Shown in pieces: positions 14,667 through 23,171 of a stretch of 64,000 nucleotides of DNA. This stretch comes from Candidatus Obscuribacterales bacterium (GTDB taxonomy: Bacteria > Cyanobacteriota > Vampirovibrionia > Obscuribacterales > Obscuribacteraceae). The notes under the pieces are model-generated. The model saw nothing but the letters and a program-made list of their open reading frames with translations, searched no databases and was not told the DNA's origin. The position numbers and the translations under genes are program-made. Each line of letters starts with the position of its first letter. Within the stretch, counting starts at the first letter, position 1. The DNA lies in NCBI GenBank assembly GCA_020634035.1, contig JACKCM010000005.1, positions 620,001 through 684,000 on the forward strand, written 5' to 3'.

Positions 14667-17303
14667 TCAAGGTTTCCTTTTTGATAAATTCTCGAAGTGT
14701 CTATCCAGGCGAGGACCGCACTTCTGGCTGAAGCGCAGATTGGTCTCGAGGCTCTCCAACATTTGCGCCACTGCCAGATCTCCGCCGGGGAATCTATTGC
14801 TCGCGAAAAAGGTCCTGATCTGGTCGGCGGTTTCTGTTCTTTCGAGATTGGCTAACTGAGCCAGCATTTTTCTTGCTGAAATCGGCGGATAGTAATCTTT
14901 GATGTATTGAAAGTGTTCTTGAATAAATTTCCACGCCGGCAAGCCGCTGTCATAGCCGGACAGCAAGCGTGATATCACAAATGGTGCATCCTGAGAACGA
15001 ATCATCCCGTCACGACAGTGCTCCAGGGTTCTTTCAACCAGGGCTGAATCCTTGAAATGCGCAAGAGCGTAGATATAGCGGCTGGATTCCTGTGGGCTAT
15101 CAGAATCTCTCGAAAGCTTCAGAAACTGCTCATAGCGCTCTTTGTCCCCGGCTCTGGCCGCTATCTTTATCACTTCTGCTTTGAGTTCTTGATCGATAGC
15201 GATATTGCCGGTGATGGCACCTTGAAAAAGATCCTCTGCAATTCTAAGGGTCTCTCCATGCTCTGCAATCGCTCCGTCTAGAGCGATAAGAATTGCGCGC
15301 AACTCTCGTTCGACCTGGTTGTCATCCTCTTTTGATACCATTCCGAGCTTTTTGAGATTTACATCCACAATCGAGTGGATCATCTCTTTGAACGATGTTG
15401 TAGCAGAAGGGTCTTTCATGACCCGCAAAATTTGCTGACAGGTAGAGGCGATAAATATCCAGATCTGAGGCTCCGACTCCTCTTTGTAGGCATCCAGCAT
15501 CTCTAGATATTCTTCCGGTTCGGTGCGCTCGGCGAGGATACTCATGAAAAGATCGGTTATTAAATTCAGGCGCTCGACATTTGAAAGTCTGCTCGATAGT
15601 ACGGTGCGCAGATCGCTATAGAGTCTGCCCGAATACAGTACCCGGTAGAAGCCCGCTCCATCAGCGTTCAAAATCGAAAAATCCAGGTCCCTGGGAATAT
15701 AGATAGTCTCTTCTTTCTTGCTCAAGGTGAGATACTTATTCTCTACATTCGAATCTTTGAAGGTCCTTAAAAAGAGTGGTATATGCCAGAGCTCTTCGTC
15801 ACCATTTTTTTGAGAAAGTCTGAATTTACTTTGACTGAGTCGGATCATGTTTTCAGAAGTTGTTTCATTGGCTTCAATGACCGGATGACCCGCTTTGTAC
15901 ACCCAGTCGTTCATTATCTTCTCTACCGGATGATCGACACCGAATTCTTTTGAGGCATCGGCCAGTGCCCTCCAGAGGTCACCGGTGCTGGTGCATCCAC
16001 CGGCATGTCTCTTGAGATAGATTTCGCATCCCCGGCGAAAAACCTGAGGACCGATAAGCTCGTGCAGCTGAAAAAGAATAGAGCAACCTTTGTTGTATGA
16101 GATCATATCGAACATCTCAGTTGCTTCGTCGGGATGATTGACCGGACTTTCTATTGGATGCGTGCTGTCTAGAGAATCCAGAGACATAGCCGCCATTCTT
16201 GTGGTGGCAAAGGAAGTCCAGACGTTCCAATCAGGTTGCCATCTATCGAGGGCGAGATTGGCCATAAAGGTCGCAAAGGACTCTTTCAGCCAGAGCCCGT
16301 TCCACCAGTCCATGGTGACAAGGTTGCCGAACCACATATGGGCAAGCTCATGCATCACTATCTCTGCCACTCTAACGAGACTACTTCTGGTGGCATTATT
16401 AGGATCGATGAGCAGAGCGTCCTCCCTGAATGTGATGCAGTCCATATTCTCCATGGCACCGATAGGGAAGTCCGGCAATGCCACCAGATCGACTTTTTGA
16501 CCCGGATAGGCTATACCGAAAAACTCTTCATAGAAGGAGATGGCGAAGGCAGCGCTCTTCAGGGCGAAGTCCGAAAGGCGCAGATCACCGCTCTTCGACC
16601 ATACTCTTATGTCGACTCCATTGATAGATAGAGGCGGAGTCGGCTTCAACTCACCGACCACGAAAGCGACGAGATATGAAGAAATCGGAACGGTCTTCTC
16701 GAAGCGATGCAGGCGAACCGGCATCTCTTTTTTGAACCGCTCTCTAAAGAACGGAATCTCTTCTATATCGACAGAGTCTTTTATCAGAACACCGTTGGCT
16801 ACAACCTGGAAATCGCTATGGCAGAGTATGTTGAGATTGTAGGGCGTCTTGTAGGACGGTTCATCGAAGCAGGGAAAGACGCGTCGAGCGTGAACAGGCT
16901 CGAAATGGGTGGAGAGAATCGTGTGTGTCTTCTCTCCCGGCTCGCGATCCCCACCCTTTTCTGTCCAGGTGCTTTTATAGAGACCCAGAAGATTGTTGTT
17001 GACCTTGCCTCGATAATCCAGAGAGAGAACCCAGTCACCGGGGCCGGCTGACCCGGTGAAGTCTATTCTGGCAATCTCTGTCTCTTCATCGATGACCGCT
17101 TGACCGTTGAGTACCGTGCCATCGGCTCTACACAGTTCGATTCTCTCGAACTCCAGCTCTTTGCAGTTGAGCTCTACCGAGGAACTCACTTCGAGGAAGC
17201 GCAGGTGGATATCTGCTCTTGCCTTGAAGATATCCTCTTCCAGAATGAAATAGAGATCGTATTCAAGGGGATGCGAGCGATTCTCTAACCTGAAACTCTT
17301 CAA
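14667..17303 (-). CDS. M1-family aminopeptidase, cytoplasmic
   Basis: An 878-residue zinc aminopeptidase removing N-terminal residues from peptides. The exopeptidase motif GAMEN is at about residue 281 and the zinc site HELAHMWFGNLVTMDWW at about 317, with the downstream ligand Glu in LWLKESFA. RRVFPCFDEPSYK and the C-terminal ERAP1-like helical domain are also present. No signal peptide. The first codon is TTG at 17303; no internal ATG occurs until about residue 195, so a non-ATG start is required. A second M1 enzyme with a signal peptide lies at 32397-35096, giving a cytosolic and an exported pair. Upstream gene of a two-gene unit with the CoA-transferase. Confidence 0.93.
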   Translation of the reverse strand: MKSFRLENRSHPLEYDLYFILEEDIFKARADIHLRFLEVSSSVELNCKELEFERIELCRADGTVLNGQAVIDEETEIARIDFTGSAGPGDWVLSLDYRGKVNNNLLGLYKSTWTEKGGDREPGEKTHTILSTHFEPVHARRVFPCFDEPSYKTPYNLNILCHSDFQVVANGVLIKDSVDIEEIPFFRERFKKEMPVRLHRFEKTVPISSYLVAFVVGELKPTPPLSINGVDIRVWSKSGDLRLSDFALKSAAFAISFYEEFFGIAYPGQKVDLVALPDFPIGAMENMDCITFREDALLIDPNNATRSSLVRVAEIVMHELAHMWFGNLVTMDWWNGLWLKESFATFMANLALDRWQPDWNVWTSFATTRMAAMSLDSLDSTHPIESPVNHPDEATEMFDMISYNKGCSILFQLHELIGPQVFRRGCEIYLKRHAGGCTSTGDLWRALADASKEFGVDHPVEKIMNDWVYKAGHPVIEANETTSENMIRLSQSKFRLSQKNGDEELWHIPLFLRTFKDSNVENKYLTLSKKEETIYIPRDLDFSILNADGAGFYRVLYSGRLYSDLRTVLSSRLSNVERLNLITDLFMSILAERTEPEEYLEMLDAYKEESEPQIWIFIASTCQQILRVMKDPSATTSFKEMIHSIVDVNLKKLGMVSKEDDNQVERELRAILIALDGAIAEHGETLRIAEDLFQGAITGNIAIDQELKAEVIKIAARAGDKERYEQFLKLSRDSDSPQESSRYIYALAHFKDSALVERTLEHCRDGMIRSQDAPFVISRLLSGYDSGLPAWKFIQEHFQYIKDYYPPISARKMLAQLANLERTETADQIRTFFASNRFPGGDLAVAQMLESLETNLRFSQKCGPRLDRHFENLSKRKP

Positions 17304-17459
17304 CTCTCTTGCTTTCTCCGCTTCTCAGCCGTAGGCGATCTGATACCAGTGATCGGTCCAAAGACCAATAACATTCTGATTTGTTCAATTCGATATTATG
17401 GCTTATATTTGTAGTGCAACCTGATCTAGAGATAATGTTCCAGGGTAGTGATTTTTATT

Positions 17460-18869
17460 ATGAATAAAAGAGACCTGACCACCGCTGGATTAGCCATAGC
17501 CGTCATGGCTGGATTTTTCTTTTTCGATGCCGAATCCAGTCGGGCAAAGGAAGAGAGCAAAAATGTACCCCAGTCTCTGACCCTGGGCAATCGCGCTCTG
17601 AAAGAAGGCAATACTCGCGAAGCGATCAAGCAGTTTAATCTCGCTCTGGCTGATCTGCCTCAGAACGCCGGCTTGCGGCAGAGACTGGCGAACGCTTATT
17701 TTAGAGAAGGCAATTTACAGGCGGCAGTAGAGGAGATGGAAGCTGCCGTCAAGCTGCGCCCTTCTGAAGCGGTTTATCAATCCCAACTCGCCTGGCTCTA
17801 TACTAGAGTAAACAGAGTAAACGCTGCCATGCGTCATGCTAAGATAGCCAGTCAGTTGACACCGGATGCGGTGTCGCCATGGGTGATTCTCGGCTACTGC
17901 TACGCCAGTCTCGACAAGAACGAACTGGCAATGAACGCCTTGAATAAGGCTCTCGCTCTCGATCCGGAGAATGTCTCCGCTCTCACATATCAGGCAGAGG
18001 TTTATGCCGATATGGGGGACAGAGAAAAGGCGATCAAAAACTATGAGAAGGCGATTCTGAAGGATTCCGGCAACCTCAGTGTTCTTCTCGGTCTGGGAAG
18101 CGCTTATGGAGAATCCGGCAAAAGTGCCCAGGAGAAAGAGCTTTACGAGAAGGCAGTTAAATTGTATCCACGAGATCCCGAAGCGCTCGGGCGCTATGGC
18201 TGGTATCTATCGAAAACTGGTGATCTGACCGGTGCCTTGCAATACGGGTTCAAAGCAAATTCTGTCAGAATAAGCCGATCCTATGATCAGTTCATGGGTA
18301 TGTTTATAGCAGTTTGGGCAGGGTTGTTCATCGTCTTCGGAGTGATTTTCGGAGGCATAGCTTTTGGTGCCAGATTCAAGCCTCAACCTGGCGAAAGCGT
18401 TATTCGATCTTTTTTCCTTGTCCTTCATAAAGATAGACCCGGCAGGTTGGTTTTTACCTCGCGTAGAGTGGTTTTCGTTCCTGAGCTTGTCTCTCGCTCT
18501 ATAGGAGCAACCAGGCTCAGTATCGAGCGAGATCAAATCTCCAATATTTCTATGGATGCCAAAGCAGGAAAGTCCGGCAATCTAATTATTCGCACCGAAA
18601 GCGGTGCTGAATATGGTTTTGGAATTCCTGTCGTTATCGCCGATCCGCTAGAAAAGCTTTTCACCGAACTGGGCATGGGCGGCGAGCAAGCTCCAGAGGA
18701 TAAGCCTGAATCCGGATCTGAGACTGATTCCGACCCGAAAGTTGCTACGGCTGCTGAATCTACTTCTCAATCTGATGGGGAGACCAACGCAGATACCGAC
18801 ACTGTCACCGCTGCGAGCTATGACTTTCGCCCGGATGACGAAGATGCCGAAAAAGAGAAGTCCGAATAG
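17460..18869 (+). CDS. TPR protein with membrane segment and GRAM/PH-like domain
   Basis: A 469-residue envelope protein, function unknown. ATG 17460 is preferred over an in-frame GTG at 17448 because it opens a clean signal/anchor (DLTTAGLAIAVMAGFFFF). About six TPR units run from residue 40 to 270 (for example NRALKEGNTREAIKQFNLAL, ALALDPENVSALTYQAEVYA). A strong transmembrane segment follows (GLFIVFGVIFGGIAFGA), then a beta-rich domain of about 90 residues (PGRLVFTSRRVVFVPELVSR, IRTESGAEYGF) resembling GRAM/PH-like folds, and a disordered acidic, Ser/Thr-rich tail. Two membrane anchors would put the TPRs outside and the GRAM-like domain in the cytosol. Divergent from the M1 gene. Confidence 0.72.
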   Translation: MNKRDLTTAGLAIAVMAGFFFFDAESSRAKEESKNVPQSLTLGNRALKEGNTREAIKQFNLALADLPQNAGLRQRLANAYFREGNLQAAVEEMEAAVKLRPSEAVYQSQLAWLYTRVNRVNAAMRHAKIASQLTPDAVSPWVILGYCYASLDKNELAMNALNKALALDPENVSALTYQAEVYADMGDREKAIKNYEKAILKDSGNLSVLLGLGSAYGESGKSAQEKELYEKAVKLYPRDPEALGRYGWYLSKTGDLTGALQYGFKANSVRISRSYDQFMGMFIAVWAGLFIVFGVIFGGIAFGARFKPQPGESVIRSFFLVLHKDRPGRLVFTSRRVVFVPELVSRSIGATRLSIERDQISNISMDAKAGKSGNLIIRTESGAEYGFGIPVVIADPLEKLFTELGMGGEQAPEDKPESGSETDSDPKVATAAESTSQSDGETNADTDTVTAASYDFRPDDEDAEKEKSE

Positions 18870-18890
18870 CCCGTAGTCTGCGTTCTTAAA

Positions 18891-20861
18891 TTATCGCTTT
18901 AACTCGATGTATTGCACCCGGGTAACGTTTCTTCGTGATGCTTCCAGCATTGAAACCTGGGCAGAGTTCATCAAGCTTGAGACGTCCTGAGCATCTGTCG
19001 GAACAGCAGCTATGCCGAAGTAGATAGTCGGTCTTGTCTGGCTCAATCCCGGAGCGAATTTGGTCAGGTTCGTGGTGATCTTGTCCACGAGAGAGACAGC
19101 CTGGGCGCTGTTCGCACCAGGTACCAGCAATCCATAGCCTCTGTCTCCGAAGTGACCGAAGAGGTCCACGCTGCTTTTTATCTTGTTGATAGCGCCTATG
19201 ACCATGCGTGCCGATTCCACGCCACCACGCTTGCTATCGAACGAATTGGGCAGTTTCATTGAAAATACAATCAGAGCAAGCTGGCTCGATGCCTGAAAAG
19301 CTCGGTTGAACTCTTTGTCCAGAAACATCTGAAAAGCTTCTTCCGTTAGGATTCCGGTTTCGCCGTCCGTAAGAGCGGTCCATACGGCCTTTGCTTGACC
19401 TGGATCGTATTTTACTTCCTCTTCCTGAATGCCGATCTTCAGATTTGACGGTATTTCCATAGTGGTGGAAGCCGTCATGAATGCCTCCACGGATGGTGAC
19501 GATTGCATGTCCATTTCTACCGGTGGAGTATGAGCAACCTTAAAGGCACCGGGGGGCGGTAGCTTCGCTTTCTTCACCTCTTTTGCCGGTGAGGCGAACT
19601 GTTTGTCCAGGGTGTCGTCCTGGCTGTTCTGGCCTGTCTGAGAGAACGATGCCGGCCGGGCGAATTGTTTGTCTACCGTCATCCCTTGTTGTTGAATCAC
19701 CTCAGTTGGCCGCATAGACTCTGGGATCTGAGTGTTCATTTGCGGCATCGCCGGCATAGAGGGATTGGGCTGGGTCTGCGCTTGTGATACCGCAGGTAGT
19801 GACTCCATCGCCTGCGCTTGCGGTGGTTTGGATATCCTTCCTGTGGTTCCGCTGGGGGACATGAGCACTTCTAGTTTAATTAGATTTGCGGTTATCGCAA
19901 TCCACTGGCTCGGCACCAGCGACAAAAATGTGGCAAGGTCCTGGAGAGTGCGGTGCTCATCTATGTTTTTGTAGAAGTTCTTTTGCAGTTCAAGACCCAG
20001 TGGTGGTCCCTGAAGAACTATTTTTTCGAATTCTTTCTCTGAGATCTGAGCGTTGCTGCGTCTCAACACCGATGATTCGTTTATCGAATGTTCCTGAAGA
20101 AAAGCGATATTCTCCACAAGCTCAGCACCTTTATAGAGGATTTGATCGACAGGATGCTGAATTGTTTTCTTGTCCGGTTTGGTGCCTGGCGTAAATGTTA
20201 TCGCGCCCTGTTTCCAGGTGAACAGCTCTAATAATGCTTCAAGCCCCTGTTGAACCGGGGTGTAGGCGTGCACTGGCTGACCATGAACTAGCTGGATCAT
20301 GCTGTCTCCGCCACTTCCGGAGATAAGAATTCTTCCTGTGGCTGATTCCTGGGCCGAAGTTTGCAGGATGGTTGCTATCGATATAAGAGATAGATCTCCT
20401 GAAAGCAATTTGGTGAGAGCCGGTTTATGGCTGTCGTCCTGGGCTTTCTGCTGGGCCATGATCGCGCCCGGCGTGGCGTAGCCGGAGCTCTGGGCCTTGA
20501 GTGAGGATGTAAGCGTTTCGCTGACCGGCTCTTTCTCATCTTCTTTATAAGGATCCGGTGCTCCCACGGCCAGACAGATCTGGGGATAGATAACCGAGAG
20601 ATCATCAGTACGATAGAACCAGATCATACGCTCTCCAGCGCTGGAGTTATGGTGCATCCACCATTCCGGATCTCCACCTTTGGGATTGAAGTGTATGGTC
20701 AGAGAAAACTGCTCGGTTGAATCCGGGGCGACCCAGTTGAAGCAGTGTTTGATGCCGGTAATGGATGAAGCCTTCTCTAAATAGGCCTGCAGCTCTTTTA
20801 CCGTTGGATAGGCTTCCACTCGATAGTGCTGTTTCGGAATATTGAACTGGGAGCTAAACAT
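18891..20861 (-). CDS. DUF4388 (PATAN-like) protein with degenerate GGDEF domain
   Basis: A 656-residue signalling-type protein. An N-terminal domain (about 1-105, WVAPDSTEQFSL, EWWMHHNSSAGERM) is unrecognised. A DUF4388/PATAN-like domain follows (about 155-260: LSLISIATILQTSAQESATG, LVHGQPVHAYTPVQQGLEAL), then a helical part, a Pro/Gln/Met-rich linker containing two copies of a DKQFA(R/S)PA motif, and a C-terminal nucleotidyl-cyclase fold (about 500-650: ILTEEAFQMFLDKEFNRA). The GGDEF signature is replaced by GDRGYG, so it should not make c-di-GMP and may only bind nucleotide or protein. Soluble; no membrane segment. PATAN domains adapt two-component-type signalling in other bacteria; the role here is inference. 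Confidence 0.72.
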   Translation of the reverse strand: MFSSQFNIPKQHYRVEAYPTVKELQAYLEKASSITGIKHCFNWVAPDSTEQFSLTIHFNPKGGDPEWWMHHNSSAGERMIWFYRTDDLSVIYPQICLAVGAPDPYKEDEKEPVSETLTSSLKAQSSGYATPGAIMAQQKAQDDSHKPALTKLLSGDLSLISIATILQTSAQESATGRILISGSGGDSMIQLVHGQPVHAYTPVQQGLEALLELFTWKQGAITFTPGTKPDKKTIQHPVDQILYKGAELVENIAFLQEHSINESSVLRRSNAQISEKEFEKIVLQGPPLGLELQKNFYKNIDEHRTLQDLATFLSLVPSQWIAITANLIKLEVLMSPSGTTGRISKPPQAQAMESLPAVSQAQTQPNPSMPAMPQMNTQIPESMRPTEVIQQQGMTVDKQFARPASFSQTGQNSQDDTLDKQFASPAKEVKKAKLPPPGAFKVAHTPPVEMDMQSSPSVEAFMTASTTMEIPSNLKIGIQEEEVKYDPGQAKAVWTALTDGETGILTEEAFQMFLDKEFNRAFQASSQLALIVFSMKLPNSFDSKRGGVESARMVIGAINKIKSSVDLFGHFGDRGYGLLVPGANSAQAVSLVDKITTNLTKFAPGLSQTRPTIYFGIAAVPTDAQDVSSLMNSAQVSMLEASRRNVTRVQYIELKR

Positions 20862-21191
20862 CAGTCTTGTTCGGAGCTGCCTATGGTCTACTTATTCATA
20901 TGTACCTGGTGGGCTCATAATTTAACGTTGTTTCTTATAACGAAAGAGTCTAATAACAAGGGATGTCATTGAGGTGTTATTAAATATACGACTGTAAGTA
21001 AATAGCGACATAAGAAAATACGGCAATACAACAAGAGAACAATAGCTATTGTGGTCGACTGCTATTTGAAAAGTTTCTTCGAACCAGGATATACGATCCG
21101 ATTTCACGACTATGTCACAACTTTTCAATATTATCTTGACAACAGGCATCAAGCAAATTTGATGACCCCCCATTCCTGAAGAATACGCGCA
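20862..21191. other. Intergenic region, divergent promoters presumed
   Basis: 330 AT-rich bases between divergently transcribed genes. I see no gene: the open frame on the minus strand here runs into the adjacent TPR gene and has no family features. A TTGACA is present near 21137 in the plus direction, but no good -10 box follows at 17 bases. Small CGTT/AACG inverted repeats occur near 20932-20943. Confidence 0.4.
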
Positions 21192-21926
21192 ATGAACAGT
21201 TTCTATTCTGGTAATACAGTCCGAACCGGACCTGCAGCCTCTTTCTCTGACCTGGTGCAGAGAATTGTGCAATCTAACTCTGGCAAACAGAGGGCTATGC
21301 AGCCCCTGCCCCAGGCCGAGAACCAGAGCAGGGACTGGGAAGAGTGCAGGACCCTGGCGGAAGAAGCTCTTTCGAATCATAATTATGCAAGAGCAGAAGC
21401 CCTCTGGCTCAAGGCGGTAGCCCGCTCAGAGCAGCTGCCTCTCAGGGACTGGCGGAGAGTCTATGGTCTCGAGTCGCTATTGAGCCTCTACTACTCCCAG
21501 GGGCGCTTTGACGAAGCGGAGGTCTTTGCCGACCGCTACGCCTATCAGGTCCAGGCCGTTTATGGCATAGATCATCTTAAGACCGCTGACGCTTTCAACT
21601 TCCTCGCCAGTATCTACTTTTCGTTGAATAGAACCGCAGAAGCGGTGGATTACGCAGGAAAGGCCCTGTCTATTTATAAGCATGGAGCTTTCCCCGATCC
21701 GGCCAAGCTAGCCATGGTCCTCTATAACCTGGCGGTGATCAATCACCAGGACGGGGATTTCATCAACGCCGACAGATTCTACAAAGAAGCCTATGAAATG
21801 CGCCGGGAGCTTTTCGGTGAGGATGCTGCCCCCACACGCAAAGTGGTGGAATCTTACAACGAGATGCTGGCGGATCAAGAGAGCCACGAAGCGGCTCGCA
21901 AAATCATCAACCGACTGCTCGGCTAG
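21192..21926 (+). CDS. TPR protein, kinesin-light-chain-like repeats
   Basis: A 244-residue cytoplasmic protein. A disordered first 50 residues is followed by four to five 42-residue TPR units of the kinesin-light-chain type (WEECRTLAEEALSNHNYARA, ADAFNFLASIYFSLNRTAEA, LAMVLYNLAVINHQDGDFIN, KEAYEMRRELFGEDAAPT). Such repeats bind partner proteins; no catalytic domain is visible and the partner is unknown. No signal peptide. The ribosome binding site before ATG 21192 is weak. It stands alone between a divergent and a convergent gene. Confidence 0.75.
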   Translation: MNSFYSGNTVRTGPAASFSDLVQRIVQSNSGKQRAMQPLPQAENQSRDWEECRTLAEEALSNHNYARAEALWLKAVARSEQLPLRDWRRVYGLESLLSLYYSQGRFDEAEVFADRYAYQVQAVYGIDHLKTADAFNFLASIYFSLNRTAEAVDYAGKALSIYKHGAFPDPAKLAMVLYNLAVINHQDGDFINADRFYKEAYEMRRELFGEDAAPTRKVVESYNEMLADQESHEAARKIINRLLG

Positions 21927-22103
21927 GCAGCTTTCTTTCGCCGGCTTTCGGTTCCGATAATGTATATTATGTTTCAGCCAGGCAAAATGAGGCGGTAAAC
22001 GCAGGCTGGGCAAGGGTTTGCGGCTGTGCAATTTTTGCGCTTTTCTGAGGCGTTTTTCGGGGCTCGGAAGGGAGTCCGGCTGCTAAAAAGGAAAAAGGTC
22101 TTC

Positions 22104-22703
22104 TCAGAGGACTTCTAAAAGCCGGCGGGAGATCCACCCTCGACGGACCAGGGCATTCTCCAGAGAGACTCCCTGGGCTCTGGTTTCCATCTGAGCAATG
22201 AGGACCATGTCTTCATTAAGCAATCCCAGGGCAATAACTCTGGCAGCGAGAGGATCTTCATCAGCGTCGTCGAGGTCGATAAGATCCTGACCTAATAGCA
22301 GCCCTTCAAGCTCAGCCCGGGAAAGAAAGTGGAGATTCTCCAGAACTTCACCCAGTGGTAGGCCTGAATCAAGCTGTTCTTCTACTGCTTCGGTCAGTTG
22401 TTCTACTGTGATAATGCCGCTGGCGACACAGAGCTGGCCGAGGCGGGGTTTCTTGCTGCCTTCGTGACCGCCTTCACTTTCGGCGCTCAAACGTTGATCA
22501 TAATTCTTGCGTTTATCAGGGTCTTTCAGGGTCTCATAGGCCTTTTCAAATGCATCAAGACATTTGCGAGCCTGGGCTTTTCCTTTTTCGTCATCCTCAA
22601 AATCCTGACTGGCAAGGGATTGACGTAATCTGACAAAGGCATGTTCGACTTCGGTCAGGTCGGCATCGGGCGCTATTCCAAGGATTTGATAATAACTGGC
22701 CAT
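22104..22703 (-). CDS. J-domain-like protein fused to an MshEN-like unit
   Basis: A 199-residue protein with two parts. Residues 1-75 look like a DnaJ domain: YYQILGIAPDADLTEVEHAF, a second helix, and AFEKAYETLKDPDKRKNYDQ, the usual helix III/IV pattern. The catalytic HPD tripeptide between helices II and III is absent (the loop reads ASQDFEDDEKG), so it probably does not stimulate DnaK ATPase. Residues about 85-199 form one MshEN-like unit (RLGQLCVASGIITVEQLTEA, LPLGEVLENLHFLSRAEL), like the arrays elsewhere in the window. ATG 22703 has AAGGGA upstream. A targeting or scaffold role is possible; I know of no characterised protein with this architecture. Confidence 0.72.
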   Translation of the reverse strand: MASYYQILGIAPDADLTEVEHAFVRLRQSLASQDFEDDEKGKAQARKCLDAFEKAYETLKDPDKRKNYDQRLSAESEGGHEGSKKPRLGQLCVASGIITVEQLTEAVEEQLDSGLPLGEVLENLHFLSRAELEGLLLGQDLIDLDDADEDPLAARVIALGLLNEDMVLIAQMETRAQGVSLENALVRRGWISRRLLEVL

Positions 22704-22823
22704 CTCAGGATGATCCCTTCTGATATTTGCAATTTGAATTTCGATTATGGATCACTTTGGCTCTTTTAGTAAGGGTGAGTTCGAAGGGAGCTTTCCAGAC
22801 ATAGAAACATAAGAAGATACGTA

Positions 22824-22907
22824 TTGTCGTATGATTTGTTGTTCGGTTCTTACTACAAGAGATAGGATGATCAAATCTCGTCTTTTGCACAGACGACCAT
22901 ACGACAA
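22824..22907. other. Candidate structured RNA element (three-way junction)
   Basis: TTGTCGTATG (22824-22833) pairs with CATACGACAA (22898-22907), ten perfect pairs. Directly inside, ATTTG (22834-22838) pairs with CAAAT (22872-22876). TCGTCT (22878-22883) pairs with AGACGA (22891-22896) over a seven-base loop, with only one to a few unpaired bases between helices. The three helices join with almost no linker. Strand is undecided: it could be a leader of either flanking gene or a small RNA. Confidence 0.4.
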
Positions 22908-22922
22908 GAGGAAGGTATGACA

Positions 22923-22979
22923 ATAAGTATGTAAGTATGTAAGTATGTAGGTATGTAAGTCAGTAAGAATGTAAGAACT
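22923..22979. repeat. Tandem 8-base repeat
   Basis: About seven copies of a TAAGTATG-like unit. The first three are exact, the later ones drift (TAGGTATG, TAAGTCAG, TAAGAATG). A slippage-prone microsatellite in an intergenic control region; copy number may differ between strains. Confidence 0.75.
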
Positions 22980-23171
22980 GATGATAATAGCTACATAAGA
23001 ACAGGCGTAAACACGGAGTCGGTGTAATGGTATCACCAGTGGTGTCAGGAGAGGCGCTCTCCGCAGGCTCGTATGTATTGCGCTCGAACACTTGAATAAT
23101 TCTAATGACAACAAGCGCTTCACTTGCAAGAATAGCACTGTTCTTTTCTATAAGACCATAGGATTTCAACC

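Larger units (their letters stand above)
22704..23171. other. Structured intergenic region, no supported gene
   Basis: 468 bases between divergent genes. It holds three notable items: a nested inverted-repeat set at 22824-22907 that can form a three-way junction, a tandem 8-base repeat at about 22923-22979, and a GGAGAG/CTCTCC hairpin at 23048-23062 with a three-base loop. A minus-strand open frame covering 22752-23138 exists, but its translation is low complexity over the tandem repeat (Tyr/Leu/His/Thr runs) and I do not call it. Confidence 0.5.

Noticed and set aside
18891..20861. Active diguanylate cyclase
   Set aside because: The GGDEF signature is replaced by GDRGYG, so catalysis is unlikely.
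20922..21380. Minus-strand open frame across the intergenic region into the TPR gene
   Set aside because: More than a third overlaps a well-supported TPR gene on the other strand and the translation shows no family features.
22923..22979. Possible CRISPR repeats
   Set aside because: Units are eight bases and directly adjacent with no spacers; no cas gene is nearby. It is a microsatellite.
22752..23138. Minus-strand open frame of 128 codons in the structured intergenic region
   Set aside because: Its translation is low complexity where it crosses the tandem 8-base repeat, it has no ribosome binding site or family, and it overlaps the three-way-junction element.
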